From positions 1-64,000 of the forward strand of contig JBBAAW010000001.1 of NCBI GenBank assembly GCA_041658075.1: a stretch of 64,000 nucleotides of DNA. Reading direction: 5' to 3'. Position 1 is the first letter of the stretch. The number at the start of each line of letters is the position of its first letter. Below the pieces are notes generated by a model. That model saw only the letters and a list, made by a program, of their open reading frames with translations. It made no database searches and was not told the origin of the DNA. The position numbers and the translations under genes are program-made. Origin of the DNA: JBBAAW01 sp041658075 (lineage in GTDB: Bacteria; Patescibacteriota; WWE3; UBA101185; UBA10185). This document shows positions 8,251 through 17,821 of the stretch, piece after piece.

Positions 8251-8938
8251 TTATCATTTCAGAAATAAATTTTAGAGCGTCAACAATTTTGAATGTGGAT
8301 TTTCTCTCCCCGGACACATAAGTAACTGGAATCTCGCTGATTTTTAACTTGCGTTTTTGCGCCCCCAAAACTAACTGAGCCTGAATCCAGGGTCCTGTGG
8401 AGGTCAAGCTGTTTATATATGTTAGAACACAATCCCTACGCACAAAAAATGTTCCCTGAGTGTCGCGCACATTTGACGAAAAAAGAAGTCTAAATAAAAA
8501 GTTGCAAAAGCGGGAGAAAATTTTGCGGGATATGGGAGCTTTGTATGTTGATTTAGAATGAAGCTTGGAACCCAACACTATGTCGTTACCCCGCTTTATC
8601 TCTAATATAGCTTGTTCTATATGTTCGTATCCAAAACCAATGTCTGCTGACATAAAACCAACGTAATCGCAGTGTGCTTCTGATAGCCCTAATTTTATAG
8701 CTTTACCAAAACTCCTTTCGCTAATTTGTAGATAGCGGATATTGAGGATCGATTTACTCAACGAAACCGAAAAATCTTTTGTATCATCGATACTGCCATT
8801 ATCAATAATAAGCAGCTCGTAGTTCGTAAGATCTTCAATCGAATCCATAAACTTAATAAATGCAGGGATGTTTTGCTTTAAAGCTTTGGCATCGTTACAG
8901 ACCGGAATAATTACTGATAAACTAATTTTCCCATCCAT
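8234..8938 (-). CDS. Family 2 glycosyltransferase (DPM1/polyprenyl-phosphate type)
   Basis: 234 residues, a single GT-A domain without membrane helices. VIIPVCNDA opens the fold, LLIIDNGSIDDT is the nucleotide-binding acidic segment, and FMSADIG is the DxD-like metal site. DTQGTFF in the second half is characteristic of polyprenyl-phosphate sugar synthases (DPM1/ArnC class). It heads the minus-strand trio with the acyltransferase and formyltransferase. TAGGAT lies 6 bases upstream of the ATG, divergent from the YfhO-like gene on the plus strand. Confidence 0.8.
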   Translation of the reverse strand: MDGKISLSVIIPVCNDAKALKQNIPAFIKFMDSIEDLTNYELLIIDNGSIDDTKDFSVSLSKSILNIRYLQISERSFGKAIKLGLSEAHCDYVGFMSADIGFGYEHIEQAILEIKRGNDIVLGSKLHSKSTYKAPISRKIFSRFCNFLFRLLFSSNVRDTQGTFFVRRDCVLTYINSLTSTGPWIQAQLVLGAQKRKLKISEIPVTYVSGERKSTFKIVDALKFISEMINEYSN

Positions 8939-8944
8939 ATGTAC

Positions 8945-8950
8945 ATCCTA
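8945..8950 (-). promoter_or_regulatory. Probable -10 of the GT2-led trio (leaderless type)
   Basis: Minus strand TAGGAT, then exactly 6 bases to the ATG at 8938. There is no TGn extension and no clear -35, so support comes mainly from the spacing shared with other operon heads. Confidence 0.35.
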
Positions 8951-9019
8951 AAAACAATAAGCAGTAATCGGTATGATACGCACCTTTCCTCGTAAATACA
9001 ACTTAGCGTTTATTAGTTG

Positions 9020-9025
9020 TATAAT
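9020..9025 (+). promoter_or_regulatory. Consensus -10 of the first YfhO-like gene
   Basis: A perfect TATAAT lies 13 bases before the ATG at 9039, giving a leader of about 6-7 bases. It supports starting the protein at 9039 and not at the upstream in-frame ATG at 8973. Confidence 0.5.
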
Positions 9026-9038
9026 TGCGAAATCTACT

Positions 9039-11405
9039 ATGAATACAAAGCGAGCGACAGATTTTTTGAAGAGGCATCGTGATATTATTATCATTTCCAT
9101 GTTATTTATCACTCTTCCAATATTGGCTTTCTGGAAAAATTTTGATTTTACCGGGCTCAACCTCTCTTTTTTCAACGCAGATTTTATTGGATTTTATTAT
9201 CCGGATTTTTCACTTGGGGTAAGCCTTTTTGGTAAGTTCAAAGATATGCTATGGGACCCATACAATATGATGGGTATTCCTCATATTGGGGGTGTAGACA
9301 GGGTGGGATTATTTTATCCGCTCAAGTTCATCTTTTACTTTATTGGAAGTTTTGTTAACCCCGCTAATAGATTGTTTTTGATAACTTATTTTTCCGTGCT
9401 TCATATCACAATAGCATGCTTCTCTTTTTTTATTTTCTCCAGAAAGATTCTGAATTTTTCAAATTTCCAAGCTTTTTTTGCCAGCCTTATTTTTGGATTT
9501 AACGGGACCTTTATCAGGTTGATTGCGCTACCCAACCACATGTTGAGCGTAGCATACCTTCCTTTAATTCTTTACTTTCTTCATAGGGCGATTACAGAGA
9601 AGAAAATTTACCTCTCGCTTTGGGCAGGTGTTTTTATGTCCCCGGTCCTCCTGTCTGGATACACACCAGTATTTATTTACAACAGCCTCTTTGCGGGTTT
9701 ATATATATTGCTCAATTTCTGTAAAGAGAAATCATTACTAATAAGATCTACGGTCTCGCTTTGCATAACCATAGCTGTTGCTATTCTTATCGCAGCACCT
9801 GCTTTGATTCCAAACCTAGAAAACGCATCTTTATCAGAAAGACAGAAATACAATATCGTCGGCAGTTCAAATAATCAACTTCTTCCTGTTACAGCAGTCC
9901 ACTATATTTTTCCCGGATTTTTTGAAGCCTCTGAAGGAGTAGCTGGAATAGTTTATGGATATGTGGGCATAGGCGCGTTGATATTGGCGCTAATTGCGCT
10001 TACAGAATACAAGAACGATACGATTCGGAACTTTATTATCATTCTTCTGATATTTTTAACACTGTCGTTTGGGAGAGCGACTTTTTTACACTCATTTGCT
10101 TACTTAGTGGTCCCAAAGTACAGCTTTTTCCGGCTACCTGGGATATTAAACTATTTGGTGGGATTTTGTTTTGCGTGTTTGGCGGGTTTTGGCCTAAAAA
10201 AAATTATCAGTAAAGATGGAATTCACAATTACGTTAAGACCTTTCTTTTCTCCGGCGGAATCATGCTCATATCCTTGTTGTTACTTTCGTATATAGCAAA
10301 AGTTGTATATATGTCAAACAACAAAATCGATACCGCGATAGATGCAATTTTTTTCACCAATTTATTTTATTTTTTTTCACTCTTTACTCTTTTCCTGTTG
10401 CACCGTAGTTCAAAGTCAACGGTTGCTAGGGTACTCCTAGTTTCAATATTAGTTATTGATTTGTTTACACTTGTTTCAAAATCAGGAATGTCTAACGGAG
10501 AGATAGATCCAAGAATATTCACGGGAAATAACGATCTAATTCATTGGTTCAGGGACAACACATCCGATTATTCCAGAACAGATCTCCGTGACCTTTCGGT
10601 ACGCTACAACTCCGCGGAAGCTAAGTTATATCAGATTGGGGGCTACTATGGACTCTATCCTCAAACCTTTACTTTGTTTTTTCAAAATTATCTTGATTCC
10701 TCAATTGGAGGATATAAGCCTGACTCAAAGGCTTTGGACATAGCCGGAGTCAAATACGTAACTACCAGTAAAGAATTGGATCCAAATGCTTATTCCGGAC
10801 TAAAAAAAGTAAAAACTTTTACAGTGGAAAAGTCACATAAAACTCAGTTTATGGGTGCATCCGGATCCATGATTCCCGAAGGAACGGTAATTAATGTATA
10901 TCAAAATGAAGGGTATTTCCCAAAACTTACACTATATACAAACACGGTTCTCGTACCGGACGACTTGTCAGCAGCAAACCTTCTAGAAAAGGTTGACAGT
11001 GCAAAAACAATAGTCATTACGTCTTCAGAAAGTAAATATTTAGTTATAAACCAAGGATCGGGGGAGCAAAACAAAGCGGTATTGAAAAAGTATACAAATA
11101 GCGAAGTAATAGCACAAACAGATACAGACTCGGAAGCCGTGCTTATGCTCAACGATGTATATTACCCTGGGTGGAAAGTCACTATAGATAACAAAAAAGC
11201 AGACCTAGTTAAAGCAAACGTCACTTTCCGCGGCGTACTCGTACCAGCAGGACTGCATACTATTCGTTTTTATTATCAGCCGAGCAAGTTATTCACAGGT
11301 ATCCTCACATCTTTTTTTGCATGGGCTGTTATTGTGTATGTGACAATATTTAAGAGAAGCGGTTTATATGATACCAATAAGCAAACCAACAATCACAAGA
11401 GCTGA
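9039..11405 (+). CDS. YfhO-like multipass membrane protein (GT-C superfamily)
   Basis: 788 residues. After a basic N-terminus comes a first helix, then a long loop with DFIGFYYPDFSLG and DPYNMMGIP, typical of YfhO (PF09586-type) proteins, and about 12 helices to residue 480. A soluble region follows with the YfhO C-terminal signature DVYYPGWKV...GVLVPAGLH (about 700-750) and a last membrane helix. YfhO proteins are thought to glycosylate teichoic acids or other surface polymers from lipid-linked sugars. It is a clear paralogue of 13550-15901, sharing ALWDPYN/MLWDPYN and FYPL(K)FIFY. It heads a run with an aminotransferase and an oxidoreductase, overlapping the former by 38 bases. Confidence 0.8.
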   Translation: MNTKRATDFLKRHRDIIIISMLFITLPILAFWKNFDFTGLNLSFFNADFIGFYYPDFSLGVSLFGKFKDMLWDPYNMMGIPHIGGVDRVGLFYPLKFIFYFIGSFVNPANRLFLITYFSVLHITIACFSFFIFSRKILNFSNFQAFFASLIFGFNGTFIRLIALPNHMLSVAYLPLILYFLHRAITEKKIYLSLWAGVFMSPVLLSGYTPVFIYNSLFAGLYILLNFCKEKSLLIRSTVSLCITIAVAILIAAPALIPNLENASLSERQKYNIVGSSNNQLLPVTAVHYIFPGFFEASEGVAGIVYGYVGIGALILALIALTEYKNDTIRNFIIILLIFLTLSFGRATFLHSFAYLVVPKYSFFRLPGILNYLVGFCFACLAGFGLKKIISKDGIHNYVKTFLFSGGIMLISLLLLSYIAKVVYMSNNKIDTAIDAIFFTNLFYFFSLFTLFLLHRSSKSTVARVLLVSILVIDLFTLVSKSGMSNGEIDPRIFTGNNDLIHWFRDNTSDYSRTDLRDLSVRYNSAEAKLYQIGGYYGLYPQTFTLFFQNYLDSSIGGYKPDSKALDIAGVKYVTTSKELDPNAYSGLKKVKTFTVEKSHKTQFMGASGSMIPEGTVINVYQNEGYFPKLTLYTNTVLVPDDLSAANLLEKVDSAKTIVITSSESKYLVINQGSGEQNKAVLKKYTNSEVIAQTDTDSEAVLMLNDVYYPGWKVTIDNKKADLVKANVTFRGVLVPAGLHTIRFYYQPSKLFTGILTSFFAWAVIVYVTIFKRSGLYDTNKQTNNHKS

Positions 11406-12480
11406 TATAGACGCGGTTATAAAAACGCTAAAATCGGGTAATTTGGCCCAAGGGGAGAGAGTGAAAGAATTTGAGAACAAATTTGCTACTTATATTAAAA
11501 CGGAACACGCTGTGGCAGTAAGCAATGGAACTTCAGCACTTCAAGCGGCACTAACTTCGTTAAACCTAAGAGGAGAGGACGAAGTGATCACAACGCCATT
11601 CTCTTTCATCGCAAGCTCCAACGCCATCTTATTCGCCAACGCTAGACCAATCTTTGCCGATGTCAATCTAGATGATTTTAACTTGAATGTTGGGGAGGTT
11701 GAGAAAAAAATTACAAAAAACACTAAGGCCATCCTTGTTGTACATTTATTCGGACAATCTGCAGACATGGCCCCCATTCTAAAACTAGCAAAAAACAAGA
11801 GGCTGATTGTTGTAGAAGATGCGTGCCAATCTCATGGGGCAATGTATAAAACGCAACTTGTTGGTGGGATCGGCCATATTGGGTGCTTCTCCTTTTATCC
11901 TACAAAAAACATGACTACTGGGGAAGGAGGTATGGTGACTACAAACAGCAAAAAACTGTACGAAAAAATGTTGTTATACAGAAATCACGGACAGCAGGTA
12001 AGATACTATCATAATACGCTTGGCTACAACTTTAGAATGACTGACATCTCCGCAAGTCTGGGGGTATCCCAACTAAATAATTTGGAAAGCAATATTAAAA
12101 AAAGAATTCGCAACGCGCAGTATCTTACAAAACATCTCTCGAAAATTGAAGGGATCATAACTCCAACAACTTTGAAAGGCCGCAGACACGTATATAATCA
12201 GTACACACTTAGAATTACAAAAGGATCTCCTGTATCCAGGGAAGATTTAACAGAAAAGCTATCCGCGCAAGGTATTGGGTACGGGATTTACTACCCTGTA
12301 ATTATCCCCAATCAGGCTTTGTATAAAAAAATGGGATATACTGCCAATTTTCCAAACGCCAATAAACTTACTTCAGAAGTATTATCACTGCCCGTACATC
12401 CGGGGGTTACACGTAAAAATTTAGACAGAATTATTTCCGTAATCCGAAAGGCGGTTAAAGATGACAACAAGAAAAAATAA
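11368..12480 (+). CDS. DegT/DnrJ/EryC1 sugar aminotransferase
   Basis: 370 residues, a PLP-dependent nucleotide-sugar aminotransferase. It shows SNGTSALQAAL (about 52-62, phosphate binding), EDACQSHG (150-157) and CFSFYPTKNMTTGEGG with the Schiff-base Lys at about 180, so it is a canonical aminotransferase and not the His-variant seen at 33803-34972. The ATG lies within the end of the YfhO-like gene, and the stop overlaps the following Gfo/Idh gene by 20 bases. The aminotransferase plus oxidoreductase pair recalls WlbE/WlbA of UDP-2,3-diamino-glucuronate synthesis; the substrate is inferred from this pairing only. Confidence 0.88.
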   Translation: MIPISKPTITRADIDAVIKTLKSGNLAQGERVKEFENKFATYIKTEHAVAVSNGTSALQAALTSLNLRGEDEVITTPFSFIASSNAILFANARPIFADVNLDDFNLNVGEVEKKITKNTKAILVVHLFGQSADMAPILKLAKNKRLIVVEDACQSHGAMYKTQLVGGIGHIGCFSFYPTKNMTTGEGGMVTTNSKKLYEKMLLYRNHGQQVRYYHNTLGYNFRMTDISASLGVSQLNNLESNIKKRIRNAQYLTKHLSKIEGIITPTTLKGRRHVYNQYTLRITKGSPVSREDLTEKLSAQGIGYGIYYPVIIPNQALYKKMGYTANFPNANKLTSEVLSLPVHPGVTRKNLDRIISVIRKAVKDDNKKK

Positions 12481-13486
12481 AGTGGGCATTATTGGATGCG
12501 GAGGAATATTTAAGAGGCACATTGAAGCAATTGAGCAAAATAACAAATACTTTGAGCTTGTTGCAATTTGCGACATCGAAAAAAAATGTCTGGAGATAAA
12601 TACTGTCGGATTGCAAATACCGGGATTCCTATCTCATAAAGATATGTTAGAAAAGATGAGGGGCAAGATGAATTTTATCGTTGTAGCTACCCCTAATTCT
12701 TTTCACTATTCGCAGGCTATAGATGCGTTAAATTACGGTTGCGATGTGCTCATCGAAAAACCAGTAGCCTTTGAGGCAAAAAAGATAAAAGAAATTTCGG
12801 ATATAGCAAAAAAACTTAAAAGGAACGCTTATGTAGTTCTTCAGGTTCGTTACAATCCTATCATTATTAGGCTTAGGGAGTTTATTAAAGGTAACGACAT
12901 TGGCGAAGTCATTTCAGTTTCTTTAATTCAGAGATGGCAAAGGCCCCCACAGTATTTCGAGTCGTGGAGAGCCAACAAAAATATTGGGGGAAGGACATTG
13001 TATGAAGTCGGTATACACTATATTGACATTATGCAACTTCTGTTTGGAAAACCCAGCGTTATCACATCAGCCACTTTTTGTAATAAACATAAATACATAA
13101 AATTTGAAGACACTATATTTTCAATACTTCGCTTCCCAAACGGAGCATCCGGTTCTTTGGAAGTCACTGTTGCGGCCGAACCAAGAAATCTCGAGTGCTC
13201 TCTGGCAATATTGACTTCCAAAGGATACATTAAAATCGGGGGTAAAGCTTTGGATAAAATTGAAGAGGCTCTGTTTTCCAACTTAGAGCTAAGCAGGGCG
13301 TGGGATCAAACAGTCGCTAAAACCGTAGCTTCCGAAGAACCAAACTCCTACGGAGCTTATTCTGGCTCTTGTCCAAATCACCCAACACTTTACAGGGAAA
13401 TAGCAAGGGGACTAGGTATTGAGTGTATTGACACTATTCCTACCATTTCATTAATTGAGGAAATTTACAGAAAGGAAGTTAAATAG
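12461..13486 (+). CDS. Gfo/Idh/MocA family oxidoreductase (WlbA-like)
   Basis: 341 residues. It has an N-terminal Rossmann fold with VGIIGCGGIFKRHIEAI (8-24) and the family motif LIEKPVAF near 99. The C-terminal sheet domain has GGRTLYEVGIHYIDIMQLLFG with the His-x3-Asp typical of WlbA-like enzymes. WlbA oxidises C3 of UDP-GlcNAc uronate so that a DegT enzyme can aminate it. The coupling to the DegT gene (20-base overlap) fits that route, but the substrate is not proven. The run ends here; a weak CTCA/TGAG hairpin and T-rich stretch follow near 13495-13513. Confidence 0.85.
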   Translation: MTTRKNKVGIIGCGGIFKRHIEAIEQNNKYFELVAICDIEKKCLEINTVGLQIPGFLSHKDMLEKMRGKMNFIVVATPNSFHYSQAIDALNYGCDVLIEKPVAFEAKKIKEISDIAKKLKRNAYVVLQVRYNPIIIRLREFIKGNDIGEVISVSLIQRWQRPPQYFESWRANKNIGGRTLYEVGIHYIDIMQLLFGKPSVITSATFCNKHKYIKFEDTIFSILRFPNGASGSLEVTVAAEPRNLECSLAILTSKGYIKIGGKALDKIEEALFSNLELSRAWDQTVAKTVASEEPNSYGAYSGSCPNHPTLYREIARGLGIECIDTIPTISLIEEIYRKEVK

Positions 13487-13534
13487 TGGATTTGCTCATT
13501 GTGAGTCATTTTTATGTCCGTATACAACATAAGA

Positions 13535-13543
13535 TGATACAAT
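13535..13543 (+). promoter_or_regulatory. Extended -10 of the second YfhO-like gene (leaderless type)
   Basis: TGa TACAAT at 13535-13543 is followed by 6 bases and the ATG at 13550. No convincing -35 is seen, and there is no room for a Shine-Dalgarno site in the transcript. Confidence 0.5.
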
Positions 13544-13549
13544 TATCCA

Positions 13550-15901
13550 ATGTTTAAAAGATTTTTTAGATTGGTAGTTAGTGGCTTACCAAAGAGTTTA
13601 AGGAATAATAAAGAGCTTCTGATAATAGGTCTTTTTTTCCTATTACCAATAGTGGGGTTTTGGAGAAACATGGATACTTCGGGATTAAACACCGTTTATT
13701 TTCATGTTGATTTTCTGGGTTATTATTATCCTGACTATCTACAGGGGGTTGAGGTTGTGAAAGCAATCTTGTCTGTTATACATGCCTCGGATGCTCTTTG
13801 GGATCCGTACAATTTTACCGGTTTTCCATTGATCGGAGCATTGGATAGGGTGAGCTTGTTTTACCCAGTTAGATTTATTTTCTACCTAATATCCACATTA
13901 TTACCACTAAATCTTCAGGTATTTTGCGCAACCTATTATTCCCTGTTTCATCTTTCTTTAGCCGGAATATTTACCTATCTATTTCTGAGAAAGTGTCTGG
14001 GCCTTGAGCCTTTTCCCGCTTTTCTCTCGGGCATTATATACAGTTTGGGGGGCAGCATGATTTATGTTGGTATATTCGCCAATCCTATCAGCGGTCCTGC
14101 TTTGTTTCCTTTACAACTCCTTCTTCTGTACAAATCCATAGAAAATAAATCTTATAAATACGCAATTTTTTCTGGATTAGTTTCATCGTCTCTTTTACTT
14201 GGGGGGTATACCGCGTTCTTTTTACATAATAATATATTTATTGCTTTTTTACTTTTTTTCTTTTTTGCAAAAGACCTGAGGTCCATTGTCAGAATAATTG
14301 TCAGTTTGTTGCTAGCCAATGTATGTGGGATTCTTGTTTCTGCCGTTTCACTTCTGCCGGCCTTTGAATTACAACAATTAGCAATAAGGCAGCACCTAGA
14401 TATTAGAGGTTCTGCTAGTATGTCAATGGAATTAAGAGGGATATTAAATTATTTATTGCCGTACTATTACGGTAGCCAAAGTGGTCCGGCTGTTATAGGC
14501 TACATAAGCGCTGCAGGATTAATTTTAGTAGCTTTAAGCGTTAAACTTATAAGGCAACGGGTCGTTGCCTCCTTTTTTATCTCCGCATTTGTTTTTGCAC
14601 TTTTATCATTAGGAAATCTTACCTTTATGCACCAGGCTGCCTATCTGTTTATTCCGTTTTACGGGTACTTTAGATTTTTGACCTTTGTTCATGTTTATAC
14701 AGCGTTTAGTCTTTCTGTCTTATGCGGTTACGGTTATATATATCTATCTCGATATGAATATCCTCGTAACATGGACACATGGGTAAGAAATTTTTCTTTT
14801 CTGTTTATTTTAATTCTTTTTATGACGATCGTAGCAAACATTGGTCTTAAATCTATGGGGAAAGGCTCTTCTGATCTTGTTTATCTTACCGACAGTATTT
14901 TCTTGTTTTTCTTGTTTTTTATCCCCTTTTTTCTTCTTGTTCGTTTTGGAAGATCAATCAATCCAAAAATGTTAAAAATCTCGTTGGTAACTCTAGTTTT
15001 AATTGATTTGTTTACCTTGATAACGCGGTCGGCATTTATAAATTCTGACATAGACCCAAGGATATTTAATAGCGAGAGCAGCATTGTAAGAAAGTATTCG
15101 CCCGAGATGAGAAAAAACTTAACGCGCGCATATTTTCTTGAGGCGACTAATAGATTTAATTCTGCGGTCGTGGGAATATATCAAACCGAAGGTTTTAACG
15201 GTCTAACATTGAGAGATTACAACCTGCTATATAATCACTATCAGGAAAGCGATTGGGGGGTGAAACCCGACTCACCTTTATTAGATATTTTAGCTGTCCA
15301 ATACATTTTTACCAGTAAACCGTTTCCTAAGAACCTGCCGGACGGATTGAAGCTCACAGAAGCCCTACCGATACCACGAGAAGATTCCGGACGCTTTGTT
15401 TCAAGAAACGGTACCGCTGTTCCAGCCGGCACACCAATCTATGTTTACGAAAATACTAATAGACACCCTATGGCTTATGTTGTGGGGAATGTGGTACAAA
15501 CAAAGACCAGCGAGGAAGCATTAAAAATAATGGATAATCTGGATTTGCAAAAGTCGGCGGTTGTGGTAACCAGCAACAGTATTCCACAACTTGACACACA
15601 AAATGACTATTCTTATGCGAATGTCTATAGTTACAAAAATAGCAACATCAGGATTAGCGCGCAAAGCAAAGGCAAATCCTTACTTGTATTAAGCAACACC
15701 TACTATCCGGGATGGGAAGCATATATAGACGGTAAGTCGGCACAAATACTTAAGACGAATGTAACATCCAGAGGAGTTTTCTTAACAGACGGACAGCACG
15801 ATGTTGAATTCAGATATGTGCCCAAAACACTGTATTACGGGGGGCTAATTTCATTAATTTCATTGGCTGTTTCTTTAGTTGTAGCCAAAAAAATAAAATA
15901 A
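13550..15901 (+). CDS. YfhO-like multipass membrane protein, second paralogue
   Basis: 783 residues, colinear with 9039-11405. It shows VDFLGYYYPDY and ALWDPYNFTGFP in the first long loop, about 12 helices up to residue 490, the soluble C-terminal part with NTYYPGWEAYIDG and GVFLTDGQHDVEFRYVP, and a last helix at about 755-775. The likely role is surface glycosylation with a lipid-linked donor. It begins a separate transcription unit with a leaderless-type promoter and is followed after 3 bases by a methyltransferase. Two diverged copies, each leading amino-sugar genes, suggest that each serves a different sugar. Confidence 0.8.
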   Translation: MFKRFFRLVVSGLPKSLRNNKELLIIGLFFLLPIVGFWRNMDTSGLNTVYFHVDFLGYYYPDYLQGVEVVKAILSVIHASDALWDPYNFTGFPLIGALDRVSLFYPVRFIFYLISTLLPLNLQVFCATYYSLFHLSLAGIFTYLFLRKCLGLEPFPAFLSGIIYSLGGSMIYVGIFANPISGPALFPLQLLLLYKSIENKSYKYAIFSGLVSSSLLLGGYTAFFLHNNIFIAFLLFFFFAKDLRSIVRIIVSLLLANVCGILVSAVSLLPAFELQQLAIRQHLDIRGSASMSMELRGILNYLLPYYYGSQSGPAVIGYISAAGLILVALSVKLIRQRVVASFFISAFVFALLSLGNLTFMHQAAYLFIPFYGYFRFLTFVHVYTAFSLSVLCGYGYIYLSRYEYPRNMDTWVRNFSFLFILILFMTIVANIGLKSMGKGSSDLVYLTDSIFLFFLFFIPFFLLVRFGRSINPKMLKISLVTLVLIDLFTLITRSAFINSDIDPRIFNSESSIVRKYSPEMRKNLTRAYFLEATNRFNSAVVGIYQTEGFNGLTLRDYNLLYNHYQESDWGVKPDSPLLDILAVQYIFTSKPFPKNLPDGLKLTEALPIPREDSGRFVSRNGTAVPAGTPIYVYENTNRHPMAYVVGNVVQTKTSEEALKIMDNLDLQKSAVVVTSNSIPQLDTQNDYSYANVYSYKNSNIRISAQSKGKSLLVLSNTYYPGWEAYIDGKSAQILKTNVTSRGVFLTDGQHDVEFRYVPKTLYYGGLISLISLAVSLVVAKKIK

Positions 15902-15904
15902 AGT

Positions 15905-16669
15905 ATGCATCCGGAGGCACCCGAACCGTTTACACCCAATAACCGAATCTACGAAAATATGTTTAATAACGAGCGCGACCACTGGTGGTATAGAGGATTA
16001 AGAAGTTTACTATTTTTTTGGCTGGGCACACTGAAAGTAAAAAATGTTTTGGACGCGGGTTGCGGGACCGGAGAGAATATGCACGTTCTTAGATCAAAAA
16101 AGTACAACGTGTACGGTTTCGATGTGTCGGATAAAGCCGTTTCCTACTGCAGGAAAAAGGGTCTTGAAGATGTTTTGAGAGCCTCCATATCTAAACTGCC
16201 GTACCAGGATTCTCTCTTTGATTGTATATATTGTATGGATGTATTTGCATGTCTTACTCAAAAAGAATATCAGGCTGCATTGATAGAATTTAAAAGGTGT
16301 TTGAAATCACACGGCTATTTGATAATCAACGTCGCGGCACTACCATTTTTATTTTCAAATCACGATGTTGCCTGGAAAGTTAAAAGAAGGTTTTTAGTAA
16401 AAGATATAGAAACCGACCTTAAGGTACAGGGTTTTGAAATCGTAAAAAGTACCTACAGAGTGTTTTTCCTCTTTCCACTTGCAGTAGTTTATAAGTTGTT
16501 TAACAAAATGTACTACAGATATTCAAAAGACGTACCGGACCATATCGACAAGGTAAATGTTCTGTTAAATGGCGTTTTTACCGGAATTATGTTGGCCGAA
16601 AATTATCTTCTTCGACTAATTAACCTGCCGATAGGTACATCAATATTTATTGTGGCCCGAAAGAAATAA
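15905..16669 (+). CDS. Class I SAM-dependent methyltransferase
   Basis: 254 residues. RDHWWYRGLR near the N-terminus, then VLDAGCGTGENM (about 48-59, the SAM glycine loop), FDVSDKAV and LPYQDSLFDCIYCMDVF define a Methyltransf_11-type fold. The C-terminal quarter contains hydrophobic stretches (about 180-195 and 215-250), suggesting membrane association. This type is common next to lipid-linked glycan genes, but its acceptor is unknown. The gene starts 3 bases after the YfhO-like stop and is probably co-transcribed. Confidence 0.8.
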   Translation: MHPEAPEPFTPNNRIYENMFNNERDHWWYRGLRSLLFFWLGTLKVKNVLDAGCGTGENMHVLRSKKYNVYGFDVSDKAVSYCRKKGLEDVLRASISKLPYQDSLFDCIYCMDVFACLTQKEYQAALIEFKRCLKSHGYLIINVAALPFLFSNHDVAWKVKRRFLVKDIETDLKVQGFEIVKSTYRVFFLFPLAVVYKLFNKMYYRYSKDVPDHIDKVNVLLNGVFTGIMLAENYLLRLINLPIGTSIFIVARKK

Positions 16670-16680
16670 ACGACATCTCG

Positions 16681-16689
16681 TGATAAAAT
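16681..16689 (+). promoter_or_regulatory. Extended -10 of the GT2-GtrA gene (leaderless type)
   Basis: TGa TAAAAT at 16681-16689 is followed by 6 bases, then the ATG at 16696. Confidence 0.5.
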
Positions 16690-16695
16690 GGCGAA

Positions 16696-17820
16696 ATGTT
16701 AGAAAATTACAAACTACCGTCACTATCAATATTTTTCCCCTTTATGAACGATGCCGGCACGGTTGCAGAACAGATTGATGCCGCATACGAGGTTGGCGGG
16801 ACGCTGACAGATAACCTTCAGGTAATTGCCGTACACGGCGGGGCCTCTACTGATAATACATTTGATGAGATTAAACGCATGAAGACGGTTTATCCAAGCC
16901 TTTTTATTGTAGATAAAACCGACAATTGGGAACGATACGCGGTTATAAAATATGGTTTTGCGGCGTGTACTAATGAATGGATCTTTTACACAGACGGGGA
17001 TGCGCAATATAGTCTCAACGAGCTACCTCTTCTGGTCAAAAAACAAATTGAAACTAACGCAGATGTGGTTAACGGTTATAAGAAAAAGCGGGGAGATGGG
17101 TTTGTAAGGGCACTCTTGGGAAATGCATACGCAAAACTTAGCACATTCATATTTGAACTGCCCATTCGTGATACTGACTGTGATTTTAGACTAATTAAAA
17201 AAACTGTTATGGATAAGATCACTTTGGAAAGTCACGACTCGTCCATACTGGCGGAAATGCTAAAAAAGTTGGAGTTGGTAAAAGCCAAATTTGCGGAGAT
17301 ACCCGTATCCCATTTTGATAGAAAATACGGAACTTCAAATTACAAGCCCCTTGATCTTTTTAAAGAGAAGCTTTTTGGGGATCTGACTTTGTACAAAAAG
17401 ATGCGTAAGATTAAAGGTGGCGTAAATTCCCTTAGAATCGTAAAGTTTGGAAGTATTGGGGTTACCAGTATTGTAATTCAAGTGGTTTTATTCAACCTAC
17501 TAATGATCTTATTTAGAATTACACCCGGAGTCGCTACAATTTTATCCGATCAACTCGCTATTGTCACTTCCTTTATTCTGAATGACCGCATAACATTCCA
17601 GGAGCGGAGGCATGTTATTCCATCAAAGGCCGTTTTAGCTTTTATTAAATTTTGGAGTATTGTAATAGTCGCCACACTGGCACAGGCCGGAATAGTATTT
17701 TTGGGTACATATATTTTTGGGAGAGGTTTAATCTTTGCCAATTTCTTTTTTATAATTGGTGTAGCAGTAACGTTTTTCTGGAATTACAAAACGCAAAAAA
17801 GGTTTGTTTGGAATATCTAA
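16696..17820 (+). CDS. GT2 glycosyltransferase fused to GtrA-like membrane domain
   Basis: 374 residues in two parts. Residues 1-235 form a GT-A domain with IFFPFMNDAG, VHGGASTDNT, the DxD motif YTDGDAQYS and the DPM1-type RDTDCDFRL. Residues 245-370 form four helices of a GtrA/PF04138-type domain ending in FFWNYKTQKRFVW. Fused enzymes of this sort make polyprenyl-phosphate sugars and may help flip them. The unusual opening lacks the classic VIPxYNE; the fold is still clear. It is followed after one base by the FdtA-like gene. Confidence 0.85.
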   Translation: MLENYKLPSLSIFFPFMNDAGTVAEQIDAAYEVGGTLTDNLQVIAVHGGASTDNTFDEIKRMKTVYPSLFIVDKTDNWERYAVIKYGFAACTNEWIFYTDGDAQYSLNELPLLVKKQIETNADVVNGYKKKRGDGFVRALLGNAYAKLSTFIFELPIRDTDCDFRLIKKTVMDKITLESHDSSILAEMLKKLELVKAKFAEIPVSHFDRKYGTSNYKPLDLFKEKLFGDLTLYKKMRKIKGGVNSLRIVKFGSIGVTSIVIQVVLFNLLMILFRITPGVATILSDQLAIVTSFILNDRITFQERRHVIPSKAVLAFIKFWSIVIVATLAQAGIVFLGTYIFGRGLIFANFFFIIGVAVTFFWNYKTQKRFVWNI

Positions 17821-17821
17821 A

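Noticed and set aside
13487..13530. Possible intrinsic terminator after the Gfo/Idh gene
   Set aside because: Only a 4-bp stem (CTCA/TGAG) with a short T-run is present; too weak to list as a feature.
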